A stretch of DNA of 64,000 bases from Larimichthys crocea (lineage: Eukaryota; Chordata; Actinopteri; Sciaenidae), in NCBI RefSeq assembly GCF_000972845.2, contig NC_040032.1:3987073-4051072 (forward strand), read 5' to 3'. Of the stretch, positions 42,501 to 54,021 are shown in pieces. The notes under the pieces are model-generated. The model was not told where the DNA came from. It did not search any database and saw only the letters and a list, made by a program, of their open reading frames with translations. Within the stretch, counting starts at the first letter, position 1. Each line of letters opens with the position of its first letter. The translations under genes were made by a program, and so were the position numbers.

Positions 42501-44865
42501 CTTTTTTTTCTCACCATTCTCTGTTCAGCTGAGTGTTATCTCAGCAGGGTAGCAACTCGTATTCAGTTAAACAATAATCATCTCTGTGAAAAGGTTTATT
42601 TTGTGTCTTTGTAGATACTACTTTTTCTCTGCCTGGTAGACAGGTGTATTAGTATCAATTTCTATCTAATTATGTGTGTAGTAGGTGCTTACCAAGGCTA
42701 ATTATACATTGAAGCTGCATTGAAGGAGTTTTATCTTGGAACCGTGATGTAAAAACACTGTAATTATAGATAATGTGGGTGTAATTAGGTACTTCTTAAT
42801 GAAGAGAGTTTAAATGAGATGTTGCTTCGATGGGAGCAGGAGCTAGATAAGACTGAGAGAGTTTTTGAACTTACTTCTAATGCATTGTCCTCACTTACTT
42901 CTCTGTATAGGAGCTTGCAACAACCATCTTTGATGTGAAAACAGAGGGGTGTTGTTTGCTCATCAATGCAACCCCAATGCAACTGTAGGCTAATCAATCC
43001 AGTAGCTGCAGAGTCAGACACCTGGGATAAATTCCATGATCTTGGTCTCATTTCAGGTGCCGAACATCATACGCATGCAGCTGCAATGAAGTCTTACTTC
43101 TAAGCAAGCATCAGCTTTTAAAAAAAAAAGATCATGTTACTCTATCTTTCTTCTGCCTCCCAGCTAGCATCAGATACCAGTGCAGGATATGTCACCAGCA
43201 CTAGTATCTGACCACCATGTTTTTCAGCAGTGACTTCACTTTCTCTTAATTCATTTATTCCCCTGCTCCACTTCATCTCTCGCCACATAGCTCTGCCTTC
43301 TTCCTCATCAAAGCAAAGGGTTGTGATTTAGCCACCCTCCCCTCTGCGTTTGATATTCTCACTTTCTTCAGCTTTGATCCATCAATCATGAAACCGCACT
43401 TTGATCCGTACACGATTGACCATGACATGTGGGGACATTCATGAGCTTGGCCTATCACTTTCAGCGCAGTCTCTATGTCCAGTCCTGCACACTTAAAGTG
43501 CTTTGGTCCATGAAGTTTAATCTCTTTCCAATAGTTTTACTGCATTACACTGTTTTCACTCCTTCGCCCCCACTATTTGTTGTGTTATGGGCTTTTTTTT
43601 TTTATTCTCTCAGAATGGCGGAAGAAATGTGACAGGTTAATGGAAATGTGACAGGTTTAAGTGTCAAATGGAGCCATTTGTTTGAACACAAAAGATAAGA
43701 TGCACAGCAATTTTTACAAAAACGGTTCCAAATGCCAACTTTTATAACATTAAATCATTGTCAACAGGATAAAGCATTGCTGAGGGATAAGACATCTCCC
43801 TCTGCACCTCATATACCATTTTTGTACTTGTGGGAACCTTGTTGAGTGTAGCCAACCTCAAGCTGTGTCAAATACACACATCCATTGTAGAATATCAGTC
43901 TGGAATAACATTGCAAGCTGTTTCTTTGATTTGATGCTGGTCTATGCTTTTGAGGCTGATGGACCTTATGATTCCAGTCACATCTAGTCTTCTGCCTTGT
44001 TGTCTGTCTGCTCATTGCTCAGCCTGGCTTTTAACTTGTATCGTAGGCTCATGGGAATTTACCGAAGGAGTGAAGGACATGGATCGACATTTGTATATTT
44101 TAAAGGATATGCTCTGCCTAAATGTTGTTGTTTTGTTTCCCGAAGACCCAGAGAGAGACAGAGATGTGTGACCAGACTTCAGTCCATCTACTAACGCCCC
44201 TTGAAAGCCCTCCCTTGGCAGACATGAAAATGCTTTTAGTTGAACACATTAATCAGACTTTGGTGCCCCCTATCTGCTGCCGCCAGTGTCTCAGAGTTCA
44301 TCCCCTGCCCTATGGCGCTTTATTTGTCTGCACAGGCTGGCTAAACACCTGCTCCCCAAACCCCACGAATATGTTTACAAATCAGCAGAGCCAAGTGGGT
44401 GTGACTGGGCCACTGAGTTGAGAAAGCTGATTTAGATCCGCTGAGCAGTTCCGATCCATCAACAGACCACAGAGCCTTTTCACAAGCCTGTTTTTGTGAG
44501 ATGTTCCTTTCACCTGAGCAGCAGAAGGAGGTGCAGTAAAAATGAAATGAAAGAGTAAGTCAGGCTCATGCCCAGTGACCGCTCAGCCTGTAAAAGGGTG
44601 AAATATCACTGCGTTCTTTCGATACTTTGTCTGCCAACAGTTCTCAGCTGCAGCGCCTTCAACCTTCATAAGGAAAAGCCTTGCGGAGTGCTTTTTCTTT
44701 ACAGATGACAGGGGCCTGAATGTCATTTGATGCAGACCTGGCGATTTACTGAAGGAACAAGAGGGAAAGGAAAGGGGAGTCAGGAGAATTAGAATGTATT
44801 TCAGGTCTGAGGCAAGTGGTGCATTGCTGCAACTCACATCTCAGGGAAGGAGGGACTTTAAAGGG

Positions 44866-44893
<28 letters not shown>
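44866..44893. repeat. (GT)n microsatellite
   Basis: About 14 GT units. Confidence 0.9.
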
Positions 44894-44897
<4 letters not shown>

Positions 44898-45164
44898 GAA
44901 AGCAGTTGGGCGGGGGAGGCTTTTGCAGCAAACTGTTGCTAGGAAACACTTGTGGCATCTCTACTCCTTCTCATTGAAATGCCAGAACTAACTGACAGAG
45001 AAGCTGGAGTGAAATGTCAGTCCTATCCTCCCAGGAGTTTGAAGAATGTGGCGCATGTTTCTATTTAAGTATCCATGTTTATCAAAGGGTTCCCATGGAG
45101 TCAACACAAGCCTTTCTTCTTTCTGCCGAAGCAGAGAGTGTTTGGGATGCATGAACGCCGGCTT

Positions 45165-45360
45165 GAGCTTCTGTTGCTTCTTTCTCATCTTCTGTTTGTC
45201 TGATTGGCTCCCTCTCATTCTGTCTATTTTTTCACCACCTCCCTCTGTCGTCCCCCTCCTCACTCACCCACTCCCTATTCTCCTATCTCTAATTATTCTC
45301 CCCTTATTCCCTTTCTTTTATTGGTCTCACTCGCTCCCTAATTCCCTCTCTCCTTTACAA
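45165..45360. repeat. Long pyrimidine-rich tract
   Basis: About 200 bases of mostly C and T on the + strand (CCACCTCCCTCTGTCGTCCC, CACTCCCTATTCTCC, CCTAATTCCCTCTCTCC). The open frame across it is a by-product of the composition. Confidence 0.7.
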
Positions 45361-47319
45361 ATTCCGAGCCATATGCTCTATCAGTGTAATCCTCTGCCCT
45401 GATATTTGATTATCAAAGCTGCCTGGCAGAAAAAAAGGTTCAACTCTCTACCGGCCACTATTGAGTCCATTCCCCTACACACAGTAAATTGTAATTCACG
45501 GAGAGTAACCGGCTCTGAATTAGAATAAAAGCTTTCAGATTCTACTGTGACCTCATCTGCACCACAATACACCAGTAGATTAAGATACACTTGGACATAC
45601 AGATGAAGAGAAATTTGAATAACGATACAAAGATCAAATAATCTTTCATTTCTGGACTTCATTTCCATTCAGCTGGGGTACAGGAACAACACATTTGTTC
45701 TTGATATTAATTAAAATAAGAACATATTTGCTAACTTTTATCAAATATGAGTCATCTTCATGCTCATACCAGCTAAAACTGGTTTCTTTGTTTGCCAGCT
45801 ACTTTGTAAATAAGCATAGCATCTCTGATGAAGACAAATAAAATAATGGACAAGCTTTACCACACCCAATCAGATGGCTTGCCTTTGCACAGTTTCCCTT
45901 TGCATCTTTGACTGTCATCACTCACTCTTAAATACCTTATGCTTCATGACATTCATGCATGTTCTGTACCCACATTTCACTTTCCCACTGGGGGGTGATG
46001 AGATTTCTACCACTGATTGACTTCCATTACATTGTGTAAGGGCCTTTAAGCTAATTATCTTGTAATAGATGCCAGCCTCATGCAGAGTAATGTTGTTGTT
46101 TTGTCTTCTTAAAGATTTGACAGCATGAGGGCAGAACAGTGAGACTTTCACTGCATATATTAATAGGTTTGCATGGGGGGGGGTATATATTATAAAGCCA
46201 TGAATGTCCTTTGTCATTGTTTTCATTGCGCATCTATGAAAAACTCAGATAACCTTTTTGGACTGGCACAAGAAATGATATTTCACTTTACATTATACTA
46301 ACTGTCTGACATGCCTGTGAACATAATCCAGGCAGCAATTACATTTCCCAACTCAATGTAATTTGCAGAACCAAGAAGTAATACATAAACGTAATTTTTA
46401 GGTGACAGGTTTGCAATATAACATGAGAGATTGTAATAAAATATCCCTCTAAGTGAAATGAACATTATGATAAAAGTTAGAATCTATAAACATCACATTA
46501 TTACATTACCTGGTTATTCGTCTTCTTCTTATTATTATCATTATTCTAAATTAGTGCAGCAGTGTTTCTGCATGATCATTTACTGTCTAATACATATATT
46601 ATACATAATATAGATTATTTTTAGTCATAAATGTAAATATGAGTGCCATATGAGGCTGCAATGGTACATGAGCATTAATTGTACTCATTGTACGATGAAT
46701 ACTCAAACATGGTAACATTGCAAAGTAAAATGAAACTCACTCTAACTCATTTCAGATGGAACTGAACTGGTTATTTGTCCAAGCCTTACTTCCAGCTGCT
46801 TCTTCTCAGAGGTCAATGACTAGCTATGTGTAACTTTCAGTATAGCAACAAAAAGTCAATAAAGTGAGCCTTTTCCAGCTAGTAAATGGGTGTGTTCTCT
46901 CAAGGCCAATATCAATATTGACAGTGGGGGGACGTCCTGTGGCCCAGGCCCGCAGCTTCCAGAGCAGGCTGGTTTTCCAACAGTCCCTGCTTTGTGTTTC
47001 TACCCACTGCGCCAGCCATCACACTGCAACTTCTCCATAAGACTTGTATGTATAGTTCCATTTTTTTTTTTCACTAGAAAGTCAGAAAATTGGTATTTGG
47101 TGTGCTTTTGTTTTATACTTGATATTTGAGATGTTTAATGTTGTAAAAACTGAGTTAGTATGCAAGAAAATGCCTCAGATGTTATTGTTATGATGGAATT
47201 TGTATGTAATAACCCTAATAAACATAATAACCTGCTACTTTATATGAGACATTTACCTGACTCAATGGAATAAGTTTTCTGTTTTCTATTTTTATTTTGT
47301 AGATTTCTGAGCTCTCACT

Positions 47320-47374
47320 ATGATGATGAAAATGCCGTTGAGGGTCCATCTCATTGCAGCTCTGCTAATATGCT
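47320..47374 (+). CDS. lect2-like: LECT2-like gene, coding exon 1 (signal peptide)
   Basis: The exon encodes the start of the signal peptide, MMMKMPLRVHLIAALLIC, plus one base of the next codon, and ends at a strong donor (GTAAGT). Four Met codons lie in the first five positions; the first is taken as the start, but the choice hardly changes the product. A good acceptor (pyrimidine tract then TAG at 47300-47302) lies 17 bases upstream of the ATG, which suggests an upstream non-coding exon that I cannot place. Confidence 0.85.
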
Positions 47375-50300
47375 GTAAGTAGCCTTCTTACACTTACCAT
47401 GAATCATAACCTATCCATGCACATAGTATTCCTGGTCTATTGATGTACGGTAACTGTATCATATTGACCAACCAAACACAAACACAGAGACACATGCACA
47501 ACATGTCTACACACAACCACGTACTATAATCATGCATGCGGAGACACACTCATGTTTAGTACACACAGTAATTTGACATTCCATTGTACACTAATAACAA
47601 TCCTATTATAGAAACAATAAATGGTGTCGAAATATCTGCATGCCCCTGGAGATTACCATGAACTGAGACCTATTAGCAGACTGTAAACTCCTGTAAACAT
47701 AAACCTTGGGGGGTTCGGGCCTATTGCTGGAGTTACTGTGTGTTGGCGCAAGTGGATGAGACATTTAAAGCATGATTGAATGCTTAATGCAACATTGCAT
47801 AATTGCATCTAACTGCAAAGCTTAAGGCACACTCTGACTGTGAGGGGCTGTTGAGCTAAATGAAAATGAGAGAGCCATTTTGTTGTGTAGCTATATAATG
47901 ATCCACACACACAGTGGACGCAACTCTCAATCTGCAATTGAATGTGAGGCACCAAGAAGTCTGTATGTGAAGTATGTTGGTTGCCCTTTGCATTTAAGCA
48001 ACAATAAGGCCCCAGTTTCAGAGTGCAAATATGAACAGTTGTATATGTGTATTTGTTATGATTATATTACTTATGATCAAAAAGTCGTGGGTTGACAGCT
48101 TTGATAACAGCCAAACTTCAGTTAAGTCCAACAACACAAGACGTGGCAGCCAGCTAATGTTACTTACTTATCCAACAGCAAGAAGCCCAGGTTGGTGACT
48201 GTCTTTGAACCTTTGATGTCACAAAACTAAACTAAAAAGTCAGTCAGAGACTGAGACTCTTGTCCAGTTGCTTCTTGCTCGGTCACGCTCTCCTTTTCTC
48301 TTATCTTCCTCCATCAATGTCCCCTCGGTCTTTACACCTCTGGCATTACGTCCATAGAGGCTGCCAAACCTGGTTACATAGACCACTAGCCCAGCTTGGC
48401 TCCACTCCCAGTCTGCATCCCCTGAACAACTCCTCCGGTCCTCCAAGCTCACAGTCCGGGCATCCAGGCTAACAAATTGTGCTGACATTAGCTAACAGCA
48501 GCTATAGTTCGCTGCAGTTTACTTTACTGTCCCCCAGGAAACTCTGTCAGTTTCCGATATTTGAGGCAGCCAGAGGACATCAGAGAGAATACAGAGGCTA
48601 TTCTTCCATAAAATATGCAGTTTCGCCAGAATCTGAAAACCTTTGGTTTGTTTGTGCTAGTGCACAAACTTACAGTACAGAGTATGAAATAACAGGTTTG
48701 ATTATTCCTCCTCTGTAAGTCGCTTTGGATAAAAGCGTCTGCTAAATGCAATGTAATGTAATGTAATGTAAAATGATTTTAAACCTGTTATTTTATGGTA
48801 GAAAAGTTAGAGTGTTGCTTTAATCTGCTCTGTCGTTGACTCATTGACTGAGTATGCCTCATTTTGTTACTTAAAAGATTAAAAGTAACAGTTTGAAACA
48901 ATGCATCTGCCATATACCCTCTTTTTCCAGGTTTTTTTTTCTATTCCTTGTCACTAACTATACCCAAATTCTTCCTTTGTGTCTTCTATATATATATTCA
49001 CCAGAACACTCAAACAATGCCCAACTCCTTTTTTTAAAGCTATTCAACTTTGTCTAAAGAAACAGAAATGCTCTAACAGCCACTTTAAAACAATTTGACT
49101 TAAACAAACAAACAAAAACAAAAAATAGAATGTTCACATAATGAAACATTATGTGAACATTTGATAAGCATTACAATCCCTTTGCATAATTCATTGTGCC
49201 TCAAAATGCCCCATAATATAGCAACCACCGAGCAGTGTACTAAAAATCATTTAGCAAAACACCAGTAAAACTCTACTCCGACCAAATATTGCTCAGGCAA
49301 CAGGCACACTTACATTTTTGTCATTTTTGAAAATTGCTTTTCCATGCCACAGCCAGCTATCCTGCTCGACTTTCTCTCTGTCATTAAGGCCTTCTACTGA
49401 TAAGCAGCTTCTTTCAATCACTGAGCCCAGCATGTGTTCCTGTGCCAGGGCTGCATGATTGAAATATTTTTTGAGGTTAATAAAGTTAATGAAGATCAAA
49501 GACTCATGTCTGGGCAGGATAATTAGTATTCTGTCAGAACGGAAACACACCATGAATAACTGAACTATGACTCTGTCTGTCTATATGGACAAGTAACACA
49601 ATTCTCAACAAGTGTTCCCAGGTGGTGAGCTAAGACATACCTAGAGACTCGCGTCTAACAAAAGTACTTCAAAAACATGATCAAAATCAAGTTCTATGAA
49701 CTCATTCAAGTTTTTTTCTATTAGCATCCATCAACTGTTAATGTCTCAAAGGTGTGCTTTTTAGCATTCTCTGTAACATTACAGAATTTTTGTGGTACTT
49801 TATAGCAATCAGGAGTTAAGTGTGACTTAGAAATGTATTCAATTTGCTTCAGGATCAGAAAGTTTAATTAACTGAGTAGTAATTTAGTTTCCTTTCTTTT
49901 TGATCATGTGAATGACGTGTGATACGGTGAACGGTCTTGCAGTAAATCCTACCTTAAAATATACCTTGATGTTAGAATGTTTATTTTTTTGGACTTTTTT
50001 CAACAGGTGTTGATTCAACTACTGTATATCATCATTTTGGAGGCTACAGTGTGTGGTGCTGTTGAATTGTACTGCATTATATTGACAGGTGTTTCAATTA
50101 TTTGGTCCACTCTATTTATATCAGTGACGTTGGAATAAGACTGTGTATGATGCATGATGCATGATGCAACAACAAACATCTGTATGATGCAACATAGTTC
50201 AGCAGAACCACAAACTACAAACACAATTGAATGTACAGTCATTTGAGTACAGAGAGTAAAATCATTTCCAAAACTCCCAAACTGAAGGTAACTGTACCCT

Positions 50301-53300
50301 TCATCTCTTTTCAAGACGTTCTGTTAATTTGTGCTTTGGAGCATGAAGGAGGGAAAGGTGAAGAATTGCAAAGCCCCGAAAAGGATGTTGGCAACAGCAT
50401 CAAGGTGAGAAGAAATGACACAACGGCAAATGATGGGAAACCTAAGGCTATAACTCCAAGAAAGAAGGTCAAGAAGACTGGAAGTAAAAAAGCTTCAGTG
50501 GGATCAAGAAGTGACATCAGCTGCACCAAACTGGGAGGCATCTGCCAGCCTAGCCGATACATCTGCCAAGGCAGATACTTAAAAGACAAGTGTTCGGGTG
50601 CGAAGACGCGGCAGTGTTGTATGCCAGGTATTGTGACACAGTTACACATGAATGCACACATATGCAAACATTACAAAGGCTTAGTCAAGGTGAGAAATCT
50701 CCAGCACATGCTCTACTTCAGACACACAAATATCTGATTTTTTATTTTTTTTTTTTTTGCCAAATAGGGATTAAAGGATTGTGTACTGCTTTTTTCTGTC
50801 AGAGTCATGGAAATGTGGTATTGTGGGTGTGAGTTTATATCAATGTCTGACACCACTGATATAAAAAAAAACATGAATACATGACATTTGAATAGTGTAA
50901 TTTTTGCTGCAGTTTGGCTTATTTCCACATGAATGGTACATGAGATGACTCAGGCTTTGTGGATGTGTGATTTTTATGCTTGGCTACTATTGGTTTGACA
51001 TACTTTTGACTGACTTTGTAGTTGGAGCCTGGAACATCCTTTGTGCTGGACACCACAACAACAGAGTGAGGGCGTGTGATGTGCATGGCTGTGGAGCTTT
51101 CAACTCCAGAAGGTGATTCTTCCTGGTCTTATTTTATGCTTAAACCTCAAGATGATTTATGCTTCTATACAGATGAGTGGATAATGGTTAATACTCTAAA
51201 CCTTCATCTTTCATCCATTTGTTCCTTTTCCCCACACCCATATCATTTCCTGACCAGGCTTTGACTGCATGTCAACCATATGTGTGACACTATTTCTGAC
51301 TTTGAACATCATATACCTTTATTACCTTATATATTAGGAGGCACATGAGGAAATCTTTGTCTCCTTTACAATGGCAGAGTGCTCCTACCCTCCTAGTGTT
51401 TGATACTTTAAATTAGGGTCTGTAGCAAATATGAACTCAATGAATAGTTTCATGTATTAAAACTTCATGGGTGGAATTGAGAATTTTTGACTGGGGTCCC
51501 CCATGAACAAAACATTTTTCAAACAAAAAATGAAACGTCAACGTTGATTGACAAAGTCAAAAAATAAATGATAGCATAAGCACCTGTGAAATACATGAGC
51601 TATACCTCTAGGGTCTGTGGATACCCCAGTTGATTGATCAAGCTGTTCTGAAGACATGATGACAGCTCCACATCACAGAGAAAATTAATTAAGGATTTTA
51701 ATTTTAAGAATCATTTACTGTAAGGTGATGCCATTGCAAGGCACAGCTCACTTTTACCTACCAGATCTATTATCAGCCTATACTGAGGACAAGAAACTCC
51801 ATTGTTTTATAGATGATTCCTCTGGGTGGAGGTCCTTGCAGAGAAGTACTAGCCAGACAGTGTTGAAATATGACTAATTGAAAGAGGCCATCTCTTATGT
51901 TTAATTCCAATCTTATCTGTCATTTCTCTTACAGAGTTAATGGCCTACATAAAGCTGTGGACTTGGTGTGTGATGACTATGGCATTGTCAACACTCCATT
52001 CTCAGGATCTCTGGCGGGTCCAGTGAGTCGGAAAGACCCTGCTGGGAATCAGTATGATGGGGTCAAACTTCTTAATGATGGTAAGGAGGACAAAATGTCA
52101 ATACAATACTTGAAAGTGAGTGCAGCAGGGAAATAACTATTTAATCAGTATTTAAAATGATAGAATCCAGATCTTCAAAGTGCTATTTCAACCAACACTG
52201 ACATATAAACTAATGTTAAAGTCAGTACTTTTGAGGACATCTGTCTATTAAATAAAAGAAAAGTAAACAGTTTAGAGTCTACAGCTACATGTAGCAGCAC
52301 TGTGAGACTGTAATACTCATTGTGAGGAAGGATTGGTTGGATAAACCACGATGGTGCTAGATAAAAAGTCACGGGGTCATGAAAGCTCCCAAAGACCATA
52401 AATGCCTGCAACAGTTCTCAAGACATTTCACTAAATCATAGATTTGAATCTGTTGGTGGTACTAAAGGAGAAGTCAGGGGATCGCCAATGGCAGTAGGAG
52501 TTAGTCTCAGGGAACCATGAACGTTTAGACCAATAATTTGTCTGAGCTATGCTCCATGGGTGTCATTCCAAATGTCATGATAACCCATAGCTGTTGAGAT
52601 ATTGTAAAAGTTGATTGACACATTAGCCCTGTTTTCTGGAAATTATATTTAGATGAATACTGCTATTTCTATAACAAAAAAAAGCAACTGCAGGTTTTGT
52701 TAAACCACTTTAATGTTGTACTATGACCCCTGCAAATAAATTCCTGTAATCTATAGTGTATAGACAATGGCTCGGGCAAAGGCGATTTTAGGTTATTATG
52801 GTGTAGGTGTTAGATGGGGATGAAAGGAAGAAGAAGAGTGATTTAAAGGGATTAGTCATGGTGCTGGAGTTGTGACTCCATAGCTTGACTGTAAGACCGG
52901 GACCCAGCTGCATGTGAAACGCCATCAAAGGCTGTTCGTGAGTAATGACCCCCCACTAAGGGCCATCATTACAGAACAAAGCAATGCCTCAGCGTTTGTG
53001 TGTTTGTGCCTGGCAGAGGAATGGACACATGCCTTTGCAATGTACAGTATGTGTGTGTGTGTCTGTACATGTACTTGTGCGAGTGAGTGTATTTTGAGAG
53101 CATCCTGCGTTGATAAGACACTGCAGTGACGGATAAACATCATTAGTCCTCATTCTGCCTCTACCCCTAATTGAACTGTATTATCAGAAGAACACATGTA
53201 CTGTCAGCTCCTTTCATCTCAGGGTAAAGCACAGGCATGATTAGACATCACAGAGACACATTACCTCGCCACGATATCCACATTAATCCTGAGACACTCA

Positions 53301-54021
53301 TCATTAGGAGCTGGATTTAATGATGGTTTTGAGTTGTAGACTAGCCTACTTTGGGGTTGTTTGTTTCTACTTTGGCATCTTGCTTGTTTTTGTCTACAGA
53401 ATGGTGAAAAAGAGTAAGACAGGGTCTTAACTCTGTTTCATTTATCTATTTGAGAGGTACTATCTATTTGCTACTGTAATGTTTCTTCTTATTTTACACT
53501 ACCTTTAACCTGTGGTGTGGAAACACCTTTCTAATGGTGTGCACTCTTTCCAGAAACCGGAGACAGAAAAAATCTGATTAATTTCTCACAAATTTACCCC
53601 ATGAAGGTAAAGTGATAAGACCAACCTGACTTCACAGGTATAAATTAGCCTAAACTCCCAAAAATATTCCTAGTGGTGTCAGTAAGCAGAATGGAGTCAC
53701 TCTTGGCATTTGCACAATCTCTTTCTATTCCCAAAAATGTTATGAATACCCCTGAATTATTGAAGGAAATAAAAACCATTCAACAGGTCCATACAGGAAA
53801 TAAAAGGGGATTTATATCCTCCAAACTATATTTTTTTCTTTCTGTGTCACCCAGTGCACTGTGTTAAGATCTTCAACATCCGTCCTTATCGTTACATCGG
53901 CCCGGTGTCTCAGGGAGAAGCTTTGGGTTATCTGTTGCCACTGCAGGACCGCTTCTCTGGCATCACATCACACCTGGAGCTGCAAATGTGTGACGGCACT
54001 GACCCTTCACCTTTTATATAA
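47320..54021 (+). CDS. lect2-like: LECT2-like secreted protein with N-terminal beta-defensin-like module (five coding exons)
   Basis: Spliced model: 47320-47374, 50316-50627, 51022-51112, 51935-52080, 53855-54021, all with GT-AG junctions and phases 1,1,2,1, giving 256 residues. Residues 1 to about 26 form a signal peptide (hydrophobic core near 11-26). Residues 32-83 are a hydrophilic, lysine-rich linker. Residues 88-120 carry six cysteines spaced C-x6-C-x6-C-x8-C-x7-CC, close to beta-defensins. Residues 123-256 are a full LECT2 domain, with all six LECT2 cysteines (130, 141, 146, 165, 204, 247) and the HxxxD zinc motif (His158, Asp162). The HxH motif reads His241-Leu-Glu243, so one zinc ligand is changed. 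LECT2 is a secreted liver and leukocyte factor with an M23 metallopeptidase fold; peptidase activity is doubtful in the family and more so here. Known LECT2 proteins are about 150 residues and lack the N-terminal module. The LECT2 assignment is firm; the defensin-like label rests on cysteine pattern only. Confidence 0.9.
48712..48770 (+). mobile_element. 3' tail of a V-SINE/DANA-type element in LECT2-like intron 1
   Basis: GTAAGTCGCTTTGGATAAAA + GCGTCTGCTAAATG followed by AATGT repeats. This conserved 3' tail is shared by fish V-SINEs and related LINEs. No tRNA-like head is seen upstream, so the copy is 5'-truncated or the head is unrecognisable. Confidence 0.8.
49129..49161. other. Perfect 15-bp palindrome with 3-nt loop in LECT2-like intron 1
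   Basis: AATGTTCACATAATG, AAA, CATTATGTGAACATT: an exact inverted repeat. The GTTCACATAATG/CATTATGTGAAC half-sites give a symmetrical element that could bind a dimeric factor or mark a short inversion duplication. Confidence 0.8.
50316..50627 (+). CDS. lect2-like: LECT2-like gene, coding exon 2 (basic linker and defensin-like module)
   Basis: A 312-nt exon, phase 1 at both ends, so it can be included or skipped without a frameshift. It begins after a TCTTTTCAAG acceptor and ends at a GTATTG donor. Its first codon, completed by the last base of exon 1, continues a hydrophobic run (VLLICAL), so the signal peptide crosses the junction naturally. The rest encodes an acidic then strongly basic stretch (four KK pairs, residues 68-77) and the six-cysteine module ending QCCMP. 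An internal donor-like CAAG/GTGAGA at 50404 is not in phase with any downstream acceptor and is judged to be coding. Confidence 0.8.
51022..51112 (+). CDS. lect2-like: LECT2-like gene, coding exon 3 (start of LECT2 domain)
   Basis: Encodes residues 123-153, including AWNILCAGHHNNRVRACD and HGCG, matching the WANICAG...R.CD.HGCG start of vertebrate LECT2. Cys130, Cys141 and Cys146 are here; Cys141-Cys146 corresponds to a short disulphide loop of LECT2. The acceptor is TTTGTAG and the donor AG/GTGATT; it ends in phase 2. Confidence 0.9.
51935..52080 (+). CDS. lect2-like: LECT2-like gene, coding exon 4 (M23 fold, HxxxD zinc motif)
   Basis: Encodes residues 153-201 with LHKAVDLVC, the counterpart of LECT2 HQGVDVLC; His158 and Asp162 align with two of the three zinc ligands. 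It continues with TPFSG (LECT2 APFTG) and ends in YDGVKLLND before a GTAAGG donor. Acceptor CTCTTACAG. The loop between PFSG and DGVKL has the same general length as in LECT2. Confidence 0.9.
53855..54021 (+). CDS. lect2-like: LECT2-like gene, terminal coding exon 5
   Basis: Encodes residues 202-256: HCVKIFNIRP (LECT2 FCVKMFYIKP), QGEALGYLLPLQ (KGEKLGTLLPLQ) and GITSHLELQMCDGTDPSPF (GIQSHVHIENCDSSDP). The stop is TAA at 54019-54021. The second His of the M23 HxH motif is Glu243 (codon GAG), while the preceding His241 is kept. Acceptor GTCACCCAG. AATAAA at 54664-54669 is a plausible polyadenylation signal. Confidence 0.9.

Larger units (their letters stand above)
27003..47299. other. 20-kb gene-poor stretch left of the LECT2-like gene
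   Basis: No exon of a known protein could be recognised in any frame. It contains the 36-bp repeat pair, the hairpin at 30206, two (GT)n arrays and pyrimidine-rich tracts. Blocks at about 40240-40560 and 44170-44560 have balanced composition and no repeats and could be conserved non-coding sequence. Confidence 0.5.

Noticed and set aside
50007..50060. An earlier exon after the acceptor-like TTTTTTCAACAG near 50006
   Set aside because: It would join exon 1 out of phase with the downstream frame or soon reach stops; the acceptor at 50314-50315 gives a continuous signal peptide and correct phase.
50404..50516. A small intron inside LECT2-like exon 2 starting at CAAG/GTGAGA
   Set aside because: None of the nearby AG acceptors is in the required phase or has a pyrimidine tract, and the intervening 100 bases are fully open in the coding frame.
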